Positions 54,783-64,000 of a stretch of 64,000 nt of DNA are shown in pieces; positions within the stretch are counted from its first letter, which is position 1; every line of letters starts with the position of its first letter. Source of the DNA: Symbiodinium natans. Lineage: Eukaryota > Sar > Dinophyceae > Suessiales > Symbiodiniaceae. The stretch spans positions 372,001-436,000 of the forward strand of contig CAJNDS010002119.1 of the NCBI GenBank assembly GCA_905221605.1, written 5' to 3'. The notes below the pieces were generated by a model that did no database searches, was not told the origin of the DNA, and saw only the letters and a list, made by a program, of their open reading frames with translations. The position numbers and the translations under genes were made by a program.

Positions 54783-54904
54783 GGCAACAGGGCCTTCTGT
54801 GATCCACCAGGCTTTCGTTTAACAACATAAATTACTTTAAACATTTATCATGTTAGCTCGTTTTGAATATATTCTTAGCATACCAACCCTTCCAGACACT
54901 CTGT

Positions 54905-56095
54905 ATATTCAAGACCTCTCAGATCTTTCAGATGTTCCAGACATTCTCAACTTTTCAGACATTCCGGACATTTCAAACATTCCAGACTTTCCAGGCGTTC
55001 CAGAATTTCCAAACTTGTCAGACATTCCAAGCGTTTCCGACATTCCAGACTTTTCAGATATTTCAGACATTCCAGACATTTCAGATTTTTCAGACATTTC
55101 AGACATTTTAGACTTTTCAAACTTTTCAGATATTTCAGACATTTCAGACATTTCAGACTTTTCGAACTTTTCAGATATTCCAGAAATTCCAAGCTTTTCA
55201 AACCTTCCAGACATACTAGACTTTTCAGACATTTCAGATATTCCAGATATTTCAGATTTTTCAGATGTTTCAGACATTCCAGACATTTCAGACTTTTCAG
55301 ACATTTCAGACTTTTTAAACTTTTCAGATATTCAAGAAATTCCAAGCTTTTCAAACATTCCAGACATACCAGACTTTTCAGACATTTCAGATATTCCAGG
55401 CATTTCAGACTTTTCAGATGTTTCAGATATTCCAGACGTTTCAGACATTTCAAACATTCGAAGCTTTTCAAAATATTAAGACATTCCAAACGTTTGGAAC
55501 GTTCCAGACGTTCCAAACTTTTCAGACTTTTCAGACATGCCATACATTCCAAAATTTCCAAACTTTTCAGACATTCCAAACTTTTCAGACATTCCAGACG
55601 CTTCCAACATTCCTTACTTTCCAGAGATCCCAAAAGACCCAAACTTTTCAGACATTCCAGACATTGCAAACTTTTCAGATATTTCAGACATTCCAGACAT
55701 TTCAAACTTTTCAGACATTTCAGATATTCCAGACATTTCAGACTTTTCAGATGTTTCAGACATTCCAGACATTTCAGACTTTTCAGACATTTCAGACTTT
55801 TCAAACTTTTCAGATATTCCAGACATTCCAAGCTTTTCAAACATTCCAGACATACCAGACTTTTCAGACATTTCAGATATTCCAGGCATTTCAGACTTTT
55901 CAGATGTTTCAGACATTTCAGACGTTTCAGACTTTTCAGACATTTCAGACTTTTCAAACTTTTCAGATATTCCAGACATTCCAAGCTTTTCAAACATTCC
56001 AGACATACCAGACTTTTCAGATATTTCAGACATTCCATACTTTCCAGACTTTCCAAACGTTCCAGACATTCTAGACAGCCTAGCCTTTCCAAACA
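54905..56095 (+). repeat. 9-bp satellite, left arm, 153-bp higher-order repeat
   Basis: Variants of TTCAGACAT repeat every 9 bp. The marker cagacatacc/t recurs at 55208, 55361, 55847 and 56000, i.e. spacings of 153 bp within each pair. Since 9 and 153 are multiples of three, long reading frames (SDIPDFSDIS-like) arise automatically. Confidence 0.92.
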
Positions 56096-56126
56096 TCTTA
56101 AAAATTTACAGGCACATATCTGAAAA

Positions 56127-56640
56127 AATGACATGTCTGAAATGTCTGAAATATCTGAAAAGTCTGAAACGTCTGAAATGTCTGAAACATCTGAAAAGTC
56201 TGAAATGCCTGGAATATCTGAAATGTCTGAAAAGTCTGGTATGTCTGGAATGTTTGAAAAGCTTGGAATGTCTGGAATATCTGAAAAGTTTGAAAAGTCT
56301 GAAATGTCTGAAAAGTCTGAAACGTCTGAAATGTCTGAAACATCTGAAAAGTCTGAAATGCCTGGAATATCTGAAATGTCTGAAAAGTCTGGTATGTCTG
56401 GAATGTTTGAAAAGCTTGGAATGTCTGGAATATCTGAAAAGTTTGAAAAGTCTGAAATGTCTGAAAAGTCTGAAATGTCTGGAATGTCTGAAACATCTGA
56501 AAAGTCTGAAATGTCTGGAATATCTGAAATGTCTGAAAAGTCTGGTATGTCTGGAATGTTTGAAAAGCTTGGAATTTCTGGAATATCTGAAAAGTTTGAA
56601 AAGTGTAAAGATTTTGAAATGTCTCTGGAGAGTTTGAATA
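56127..56640 (-). repeat. 9-bp satellite, right arm, 153-bp higher-order repeat
   Basis: Reverse complement of the left arm (TCTGAAATG units). The marker aaagtctggt recurs at 56231, 56384 and 56537, exactly 153 bp apart (17 x 9). Confidence 0.92.
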
Positions 56641-56751
56641 GTCCGTCAGGTCTGTAATGCCACGAACATTGACATTTCTGTTACTTGCATAAGAAGGCCC
56701 TGTTACCACATCGTAGTAATGTTTAATGTTGCATTTATAAGTTTTATGTAT

Positions 56752-57350
56752 AATATTAGTATACATATATAATATATAATATATATAATATACATAATAA
56801 TATATATATATATAATATATATACATATATATATATATATAATATAATATATACAATATATACAATATATATATAATATATATAATATATATAATATATA
56901 TAATATATATAATATATATAATATATATAATATATATAATATATATAAATATATAATATAATTAATATATTTATATAATATAGATAATAAAATAATAATA
57001 TATATATATATATATTATAATATATATAATCAAATACATATATATATGTATATATATATATATATATTAATGTAAATATAATAAGATATATATTAAATAT
57101 ATTTTATATACTCTATATAACATAATCATATAACATAATATATAATATTCAATATATAATATTATATATATAAATAAATATGTATATATATATATAATAT
57201 AATATAATATTATATTATATTATATGTATAATATTCAATATATATAATATAATATATAAAATAAATGTAAACTAAATATAGTATTTATAATACTGTTTAA
57301 TATATACAATATTATATATATATACAGATATAATATTATATTTTCTGCTC
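56752..57350. repeat. AT-rich microsatellite block
   Basis: About 600 bp of almost pure A/T, mostly tatataa and atatat units, right of the inverted satellite. No genes seen. Confidence 0.95.
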
Positions 57351-57420
57351 AGGTTCCGACCTCAGATGCAGTGGCCGGCTTTCCCTACAAGCAACATGGA
57401 AAGTCGGCCTTTTTTCTTGC

Positions 57421-57491
57421 AACCCTAAACCCTAAACCCTAAACCCTAAACCCTAAACCCTAAACCCTAAACCCTAAACCCTAAACCCTAA
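57421..57491. repeat. Interstitial telomeric array (CCCTAAA)n
   Basis: About ten perfect CCCTAAA copies, the plant/dinoflagellate-type telomere heptamer. Confidence 0.95.
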
Positions 57492-57518
57492 AACACAGAC
57501 CTCTGCCTGGCAGAGTCC

Positions 57519-57712
57519 GAGCTGCTTTGAGGCGGGGCGGAGCCCAAAGCAGAGAGGGTGGGGAGGGGCATGTGGTGAGGGCACCTCCCGCGACCCTACG
57601 AAACTACACAAGAAAAGCAGTTGCGAGCTGCTTTGAGGCGGGGCGGTGCCCAAAGCAGAGAGGGTGGGGAGGAGCATGTGGCGAGAGCACCTCCCGCGAC
57701 CCTACGAAGCCA
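57519..57712. repeat. 106-bp tandem duplication
   Basis: Copies begin at 57519 and 57625 with gagctgctttgaggcggggc, followed by the same g/a-rich and cacctcccgcgaccctacga segments. Confidence 0.92.
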
Positions 57713-57777
57713 TAGACTAGGCCTTGGTCACGCTGACAATTAGAGTCCCTAAACCTTAAACCTAGATTCTAAACTGC

Positions 57778-58204
57778 TTCCGGCAGTGTGCGTGGGCAGC
57801 ATTCATTTGTACGATTTGTTCCGGCAATGTTTGTGGGCGGCAGCGACTTGTACGATTTGTTCCGGCATTGTGCGTCTGGGTCGGCCGGCTAAAGTTGAGA
57901 AGGACTGCAGTATCCAGTAATCAAGATTTCAACAATGTTGTCACTCTAGCTAGCCATCTTGATTTGTACGATCTGTTCCCGCAATGCTTGTGGACGGCAG
58001 CGACTTGTACGATTTGTTCCGGCGTTGTGCGTCTGGGTCGGCTGGCTAAAGTTGACCATGACTGCAAAAACCAGTAATCAAGATTTCAACACTGTTGCAA
58101 CTCAAGCTAGCCATCTTGATTTGTGCGATTTGTTCCGGCAATGCATGTGGACGGCAGCGACTTGTACGATTTGTTCCGGCATTGTGTGTCTGGGTCGGCT
58201 GGCG
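57778..58204. repeat. 157-bp tandem repeat, about 2.7 copies
   Basis: tacgatttgttccggc followed by g/cgtctgggtcgg recurs at 57851, 58008 and 58165 (157 bp apart). Each unit has a second, related tgttccggcaatg half. Confidence 0.92.
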
Positions 58205-58205
58205 A

Positions 58206-58282
58206 AAAAACCCTAAACCCTAAACCCTAAACCCGGAACCCTAAACCCTAAACCCTAAACCCTAGACCGTAAACCCTAAACT
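58206..58282. repeat. Interstitial telomeric array, degenerate
   Basis: CCCTAAA copies interrupted by substitutions, closing the tandem-repeat block just upstream of the DUF3987-like gene. Confidence 0.9.
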
Positions 58283-58645
58283 TTGTCCTGCCTTGAAACC
58301 CCCTGAACCCTGGAGCATTGAAAGTGCCGGCTGCACCTTCTCTCCCTCCGAGGCCCACGAACCAGGCCGCTTGCGAACCTCAGAAACCCTGGACTGCCGC
58401 AAATCCTTGAATGACTCTGGCTCCAGCCTTGACAGGGAAGACCGGCTGCCAGTCCTGCAAACGTTTCGCGGGCACGGGGGCAAATGTCGCACCCTAAATC
58501 TCAACAAGCAGGTGCGTGGACGGTTCTTAGACCCTGAGCCCCTAAACCTTAAATTTGAATTAAGTTTAGGGTTAGGTTTAGGGTTCAGGCAGGGTTGTTT
58601 GAATTTAGAATTTCTGTTCTAGTTTTTGAACGGACTCTCGCCATC

Positions 58646-60955
58646 ATGTCGAGCCCTCCTAAGCAGTACATTTCCACGATGACGAACGTCTACACCTATG
58701 TGCAGAAGGAGTGGGCTGCCAGTGGAAAGCGGATCTTGGGGGAACGTGGACACGCTGCTATTCATCTTCAGTCTGTTCGCAAAAGCCATCCAGCTCTGCC
58801 AATCTTTCTCTACGCGCTGGTTGGTGTCGTGGTAGCCTCGAACGGAGCTTTGCTTCGAATTTGGGGCGGGCTCTCACCGGTCGCCTTGTGGATTCTCAAC
58901 ATCAATTACAGTCAGACGCGCAAAAGTGGCCTCGCATCCATTGCGGAGGTGTTCGCGTCTGTAGCAGACCAACACGTCCGCAAGACTTTTCGCCGACTTC
59001 TCCAGGACAAGAGTGCGGAGGCCAAGGTGAAGACTACCACAGTACAAGAAGACGGCAGGCACGAAGACACGCTGATGCAAGACCTGGCTGCTCCAGCCGA
59101 GGCACAGGGTGACAGACATGCTCGACTAAGTCTATGGCCAGTGGCATATCTTGGCGGCACCATTGAGCGCTGCAAGGAGCGCTGCAGTGGTGACTTCAAC
59201 TTTGTGCAGAACAATCCTAAAGCCTTCAAGGATTTGCCAGGCATTGATGCGTCCGCTACTGCTTCTGCAGCCGAAGCCGCCGTTGCAAGTGGGGAAGGCT
59301 TGCGAGGGCGTACCTGGTTTTCTACGCTGTTGCTCTTTGACGAAGCGTATGAGTTTCTGATGGAACTCGGCATCTTGGACAGTCCAGGTTCCGCCGCAAA
59401 GAAACAGATGTCTGGAGGCGTTGATGTTTCTGGTCAAACTCCAAATGCTGGGTGGGCTAACAGGTTGCTGCAAACGGGCGTGAGCACCTTCGAAACGAAG
59501 AGCTGTGGATCGTTCGGCGGCTTGCGCTCTCCAAGCGTCAACACAGCCCTAGCCGGCAATTTTCATCCCGGCGTCGCGGTGGAGATGATTCGCGGGCTTC
59601 GGGGCGACCACGGATGCCAAACAAAAGCTCGCTTCCTGTTTGCCAGTGGGCAGCCCATCCAACCGCATGAGGAGTACGAGTCTGTCGGCTTGGATGCCAA
59701 AGTGGAGTACTGCGCACTCCCCAGGGTGTTGCTTGATTTGTTGCGGCTGAACTGCTTGGAGAGTCCTGAGAAGGCAGCAGTGGAACTGAAGCACGAGGAC
59801 GACCTCGTCGACGGTGTTGCTGAGTTCACGGACGCAGGTTTCTTTCCCGATGCAGTGGGCTGGCCTTACACCTTGCCAGACGGCGTTGTCACTAAACTTC
59901 GCTTTCGCCAGACTCCAGACGGTCCTCAGCCAGAGTGGTCCATGGCAGACAGAGATGTAGACGTTCCTCCAGAGCTTGAATTACGCCCGGCAGCGCAGCG
60001 TCTCACTGAGATCTTTGAGCAGGAGCACCGCGTTCTTGAGTTCTCAGCGAGCGGCAAGCAACTTTTCAAAAGTTACGCGTGTTATTTTAATATTATGGTG
60101 GCTCAATCTCGAGAAGATGGTGACGTGGGTCAGGGTGCCCAGATGGGCGCGTGTCCGTGGAAACTTGCCATGCTTGCTTCGGCTTCTTGTTAACTGCAAA
60201 CTAAACTTTTCAATCTTTGGTGCTCTTATAAGGTAGTCGATTCTGAAAGTTTCGACTTTGATTTCCTTGGGTTTTGGGCCAGTGAGGCTTTGGCGCTCTG
60301 GGATCTTGCCTGGCAGCAGTCGGCGCCGCCGGAAAATCCAGAGGCGCCGGTCCTGATCAATGCGGATGTGGTTGCACGTGCTTTTGGACTGCTGGAGATC
60401 CTAGAGAGCGTGGTGGCGATCATGGCTGGTAAGGAAGAGTCGTCTGCTTTCTCAACGCTCAACGAAGCCGACTCAGCGGAGAAAAAGCGGAAAAGGCCTA
60501 TGGCTGACGAGGATCAGCTTGCTCTTGCTTTGACGGGACAGAGTTCGAACAAAGATCAAGATTGGCAGCCGAAAGCACAGCACACCGGACTGCCTGACAC
60601 TGAATTCTTTCGTCGGTTGCTCCTCAAGGCGGAAGCTTCGTCAGAGGGGGCAGAAACCTGTGTCATCAAGTCACGAAGCGTGTACAACCTTCAGAGGTCG
60701 AAGGACCAGCTCACGCAACAGCCTTCTCTTGGGGACTTTCGCGCTGTTGTCAAAGCTGCTCCGTCAATTCTGGGTAGTTTCGATGCGGCCACAGATAGCT
60801 ACAACTTCACTTGTCCCTCTTCAGCTTCACCGCCTGAATATGAGGCAGCCCTGATGCAATACGCGAACATATCGAGCGCCGCTCTGAAATCTGCCCTCAC
60901 CAACTCGACCAGTAAACGTGTCAGGGTCAAGAGCAAGCCAGCCAATCAGTCATGA
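58646..60955 (+). CDS. DUF3987-like protein, probably mobile-element encoded
   Basis: About 733 aa from ATG 58646, in exons 58646-60124 and 60233-60955. The 108-nt intron starts gtgggt, ends ataag and contains an in-frame TAA; frame is kept on both sides. The core resembles DUF3987 (the YfjI-like ATPase-related family of phages and mobile elements): LWILNINYSQTRKSG near residues 81-95 where a P-loop would be, LLLFDEAYEFL near 229-239 with the Asp-Glu of a Walker B, and LAGNFHPG near 302-309. The P-loop is degenerate (no GxxGxGKS), so ATPase activity is doubtful. The C-terminal part has EKKRKRP, a likely nuclear signal. The start was chosen because MSSPPKQ begins the conserved-looking part; an in-frame ATG at 58595 is possible. 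A transposase ORF follows 36 bp downstream on the same strand. Confidence 0.7.
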
Positions 60956-60991
60956 TTTCTGAGTCGTGCAGAGCCAGCAGAGGCTGTCATA

Positions 60992-62695
60992 TTGCAGAGT
61001 GACAAACTCTCTGACTCTATAACCTTCTACGGTGTACAGCTTGATTGCGATGTAAGCGCTAGCTTGGCTGTCGTGCAGAATGAGTCTTTGCCATGCGCTA
61101 TGTCTAGTTTCGCTTATATGTTTGATGTACAGTTGGAGTTTTCGATACACATCCGCTCACGGCTTCTTGGCAACGAGCGAGCAGGAGCTGTCGTGTTGCA
61201 GGCCGATAACCCCTGCGCTTCAAGAATGTCCTATTTCCGTCCATCGAAAGCAGTGCTAGGACAGGCTCTGGCCGGAATATTGTACAGACTGCTTCCGGCG
61301 TGTACGCACCGTGCACTGATGCAAAAGAGTCTTGTCGAAGTTGCGCGGGCTCGACACCGATGTCGCTGTGGTACTCAACGCACGAAATCGATTTCATCCA
61401 GCACTGCTGCCGCAGCCATTTCGATAGTAGCCCTTTGTCGCTTTCGGACGCAGCTCTACATTTCTGAGACGAGCGATATGAAGCAGTTTCCGAGCCCTAA
61501 GCATGGGATGTTGCGACTGGTGCTTCGAAAGCCTTCTCAGAAATCGCAGTCCACAAAGCCAGATCACGTTCCCTACGTGCCACGAGATCAGCAGCTCGAT
61601 AATGCGAAGAAGGCGGAGCTACGATCCCAACACTGGTGTTGCTCTCTAACGGACTTGGTGCAGATGTCCGAGAACAGGCTCATCAAATTGCTCTTAAAGC
61701 TGGGAATCTTGTGGAACTTCACACGCTGTCCACATTGCAGAACAGGGAAGTTGTCAGGCTTGTTCAAGCACAAGAAGCGAGGATTTGTGAGAAGATGTCA
61801 AGCGAAGACGTGTCACAAGTACGTGCTTCCACATGCACGGCATCCATTCTTCTGTACTGGATGGGGCCAGTCATTCATTTCTTTGCGTCAACAGGTCCTG
61901 GTTCTTTTCTGCAATGTGACTAGAGTGGACACTGGCAAGATTCATGTGCTGACGGGCCTTGGAGCAAGGGCGGTGCAAACTCTGTCTGCCAGATGGAGAA
62001 GAGCTGTAATGGCTTATGTTCAACGACAACAAGAAGCTCGGCTCTTCGGCAATCTTCGAACTTGGGTTCAAGCTGAAGTCGACGAGGTCACAGTTCGTGG
62101 AAAGAAATCAGGCAAACAAGTGACCTGGTTCCAGTATTGTGGTCTGCTCGAGCGCGGCAACCGTAAGAGCCTCACCCTTGTCAAAATGCGAGTGAAGTCA
62201 ACGTCTGTCAAGCTGAAGGGGAAGGGCAAGGGCTCTGCTGTGTCTCCGGGACCCATATCCAAAAAAGAATGGAAGCAAATAGGGTTCCGTTATCTCAAGA
62301 ATCGGAAAATCCTGCTGCACTGTGACGGTGCACGAGCGTACAGGTACGTGCAGATACCTGGCGTGATCACCGATTCGGTGAGACACAAGCGTCCGAACCC
62401 CATCTATGCCGCTACATGGAAACACCGCCTTCCTCGAGATTACAGGAAAGCACATGTCAAGGGTTTGCCCAAAGACCAAACGAACACGGTATGGGTGAAA
62501 AAGGGAACCCAACTCATAGACAATGTGTGGCGGCAATTGAAGTTGATCGGGGTTCCGAAGTCAACGAAAGCGGATGAAGGGAACATTGATGAGCGGGTGC
62601 GTGAATTTCAATGGCATCATTGGCATGCCGAGCAGGACAAGTTCGCTGCTGTTGGCGACATTGTTCGAGCTGCGTGCGAGGCACGCAGGCTCTGA
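60992..62695 (+). CDS. ISXO2/Merlin-like (IS1595-type) DDE transposase
   Basis: 567 codons uninterrupted from ATG 60992. An in-frame ATG at 61478 is the more likely start, since the conserved part begins after it. Numbered from 60992: a helical N-terminal region, a zinc ribbon with CPHC (246-249) and RRCQAKTCHK near 270-280, then the RNase H-like catalytic core with VDEV (D364), LLHCDGARAYR (D445) and LIDNVWRQLK (D510), where the family usually has a glutamate. This order and spacing are those of ISXO2-like and Merlin transposases, which cut and rejoin element ends. No introns are visible, unlike host genes in this window. Terminal inverted repeats for an element carrying this ORF were not found inside the window. 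Confidence 0.8.
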   Translation: MQSDKLSDSITFYGVQLDCDVSASLAVVQNESLPCAMSSFAYMFDVQLEFSIHIRSRLLGNERAGAVVLQADNPCASRMSYFRPSKAVLGQALAGILYRLLPACTHRALMQKSLVEVARARHRCRCGTQRTKSISSSTAAAAISIVALCRFRTQLYISETSDMKQFPSPKHGMLRLVLRKPSQKSQSTKPDHVPYVPRDQQLDNAKKAELRSQHWCCSLTDLVQMSENRLIKLLLKLGILWNFTRCPHCRTGKLSGLFKHKKRGFVRRCQAKTCHKYVLPHARHPFFCTGWGQSFISLRQQVLVLFCNVTRVDTGKIHVLTGLGARAVQTLSARWRRAVMAYVQRQQEARLFGNLRTWVQAEVDEVTVRGKKSGKQVTWFQYCGLLERGNRKSLTLVKMRVKSTSVKLKGKGKGSAVSPGPISKKEWKQIGFRYLKNRKILLHCDGARAYRYVQIPGVITDSVRHKRPNPIYAATWKHRLPRDYRKAHVKGLPKDQTNTVWVKKGTQLIDNVWRQLKLIGVPKSTKADEGNIDERVREFQWHHWHAEQDKFAAVGDIVRAACEARRL

Positions 62696-62879
62696 AGCCA
62701 TGACTGAGCAAGCTCGGCGTCGTACAGCTGTTCGAGATTGCTCATGCAGCGTGCAGTTTCTGTCTGTATATACACTCTGTTGCACCTGGTTCCAGCCATG
62801 AAAAGCTGAGCTTCGCAACTGGCTGATGATTACCACATTTTGTTAGTTTGGCAAGCAAGTTCAACTGTACAGTCGTTCG

Positions 62880-63128
62880 ATGCTGCTTGCGAGAACTCTG
62901 TACCGCAGTACCCAGAAAGCCGAAAAAGAGCTTTCTGCATGGCTGCTTGTTGCAGTCTTCATGCCTGCTGACCTCTTGAAGTTGCGATTTCAAGACTTTC
63001 TCCGTCAATTCGCCAAAGCCGCACATGTCCCAAACACTATTTTAGTGTTTGCTGCTGTAGTAGATTGTTCTCCTTGCGGCAGCTGCCATGCAGATGTACG
63101 CTCATATGTTTTGGAGCCGACCCGTTGA
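62880..63128 (+). CDS. Hypothetical ORF downstream of transposase
   Basis: 82 codons, no recognised domain. It overlaps the next ORF in another frame and may be a chance frame or part of a spliced gene. Confidence 0.25.
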   Translation: MLLARTLYRSTQKAEKELSAWLLVAVFMPADLLKLRFQDFLRQFAKAAHVPNTILVFAAVVDCSPCGSCHADVRSYVLEPTR

Positions 63129-63690
63129 TGTTCCTGCCCTGATAGCGCAAGAAGCCCAGCTCGTGTGGAACATGCTTCCCATTAGCATCCGTGCTGCTGA
63201 GCGCAACTACTTCGCGCAACCGTTGCTGGCCATTCAACAAACTCGCCAAGAGACCTTAGCATGGCTCCGAGTTCTGCTACAAGAAATCGAACTTCATGAC
63301 GCGCAGCGCCAGGACATCAAAGTCTGGATGACAGTGCCTTATCTTTCACTACCATCTTCCTGCTCGGCGCAAGTGCTTGAGTTCTTGTTTCCATCTGTAC
63401 TGCCCACGGCTACGACTTGTGTCGAGCTAGTCTTGCAGTCTCCCATTTTGATTCTAAGCGACTCGGACGATGATGATTTTGAGTTCGAGGACCTTCGGCA
63501 TGACGAGAACTTCGAAGATTTGAAGAGCCGTAGTGAACAAGAGCGCAAGCTCTTGGATCAGGTTCGACAGATGTGCAGTGAGTTCATGTGTTTAAACATT
63601 TGTGCGTGCGGCCACATCCATTTTCTTCGTCATCGTCAGACGATCTGGCCAGTTTCAGTACGCGAAACAGCTGTACTATGGTCAGTCTGA
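63088..63690 (+). CDS. Hypothetical acidic-tail protein
   Basis: 200 codons, uninterrupted, without telomere-like repeats, matching the composition of the transposase block. The N-terminal half looks globular and helical. Around residues 120-150 is ILILSDSDDDDFEFED, which has the form of a SUMO-interacting motif followed by an acidic patch. No family is recognised. It may be a third protein of the same mobile element. Confidence 0.45.
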   Translation: MQMYAHMFWSRPVDVPALIAQEAQLVWNMLPISIRAAERNYFAQPLLAIQQTRQETLAWLRVLLQEIELHDAQRQDIKVWMTVPYLSLPSSCSAQVLEFLFPSVLPTATTCVELVLQSPILILSDSDDDDFEFEDLRHDENFEDLKSRSEQERKLLDQVRQMCSEFMCLNICACGHIHFLRHRQTIWPVSVRETAVLWSV

Positions 63691-63721
63691 GTCTGAGTAG
63701 GGATGTGTACTGGGTCTGTGG

Positions 63722-63973
63722 GTGAGGCGCCGGCCTATCATTATGCAGAAAGATAGGCTATGCCATGGTCGCGCTGACCATACTCTTTCAATACGTGTTT
63801 GGGGAGTTGGGGAGAAAGCTCAGGCGAAACGTGCCAAAAGAAAGATCTTGCTTGACCCGGCGGTTTCACAAGAGTGCATGTATCGTTGCTGCAACGTACA
63901 AGTTCTGTCAGCCTACATGTGCCGTAACCTCCGTTCCTACAGCGGAGAGAATGCGCGAACTCTGGGGCAATGA
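63722..63973 (+). CDS. Hypothetical ORF near window end
   Basis: 83 codons with a basic KAQAKRAKRK stretch and several cysteines. No family is recognised and the gene may be partial. Confidence 0.25.
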   Translation: MRRRPIIMQKDRLCHGRADHTLSIRVWGVGEKAQAKRAKRKILLDPAVSQECMYRCCNVQVLSAYMCRNLRSYSGENARTLGQ

Positions 63974-64000
63974 CGGAAGCACACCTGTCAAATGCTGGCA

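Larger units (their letters stand above)
54782..56708. mobile_element. Inverted satellite bounded by short inverted ends
   Basis: The outer ends ggcaacagggccttct (about 54782) and agaaggccctgttacc (about 56693) are reverse complements with one mismatch. They enclose a palindrome of 9-bp repeats (left arm about 54905-56095, right arm about 56127-56640). AT microsatellites flank both sides. This looks like a MITE- or foldback-type unit; no transposase is present. Confidence 0.6.

Noticed and set aside
54947..56134. 395-codon Leu/Cys/Lys repeat protein on minus strand
   Set aside because: Product of the 9-bp satellite being a multiple of three; equivalent frames exist on both strands.

Overview
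The window reads as nuclear DNA of a dinoflagellate. Every gene I can identify is on the + strand. Genes are cut into tiny exons by introns of about 100 bp to 6 kb. Introns mostly begin with GC, sometimes GA or GT, and end in AG, usually with a G as the first base of the next exon. Degenerate TTTAGGG/CCCTAAA heptamers and long C or G homopolymers fill the introns and spacers. No tRNA, rRNA or CRISPR array was recognised.

Layout. 1-14.8 kb: scattered exon-like islands of one or more unidentified genes, including a proline-rich exon and pieces of a repeated GSW...M-type domain (7.6-10.6 kb). 14.85-37.27 kb: a type III glutamine synthetase gene, read by eye as about 37 exons and roughly 700 codons; only the extreme N-terminus and one or two micro-exons are missing. 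39.17-42.31 kb: cytosolic ribosomal protein eL37 (RPL37), seven exons. 44.2-46 kb: a coiled-coil protein made of exons of 30-63 nt. 46-54.5 kb: further exon-like islands without a firm identity. 54.6-57.35 kb: an AT-rich block holding a large inverted satellite. 57.4-58.3 kb: interstitial telomeric arrays and two tandem repeats. 58.6-64 kb: a different kind of DNA, compact and almost intron-free, with a DUF3987-like protein (one 108-nt intron), an ISXO2/Merlin-like DDE-type transposase and two further ORFs.

Three inverted-repeat-bounded structures stand out. Two sit in adjacent long introns of the glutamine synthetase gene. The first (about 21.43-24.42 kb) has roughly 40-bp ends around a tandem array and an 8-bp-satellite palindrome. 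The second (about 24.75-29.89 kb) has roughly 100-bp ends and carries AT-rich decayed reading frames, among them a fragment like the peptidase S74 intramolecular chaperone of viral tail and fibre proteins. The third (54.78-56.71 kb) is a palindrome built from 9-bp units ordered into a 153-bp (17 x 9) higher-order repeat in both arms.

The glutamine synthetase assimilates ammonium, eL37 is a 60S subunit protein, and the right-hand block is probably mobile DNA. I see no functional link among them beyond co-directional packing, which is typical of dinoflagellate genomes. Exon boundaries were found by hand, using conserved protein motifs and phase, and may be off by a few bases where noted.
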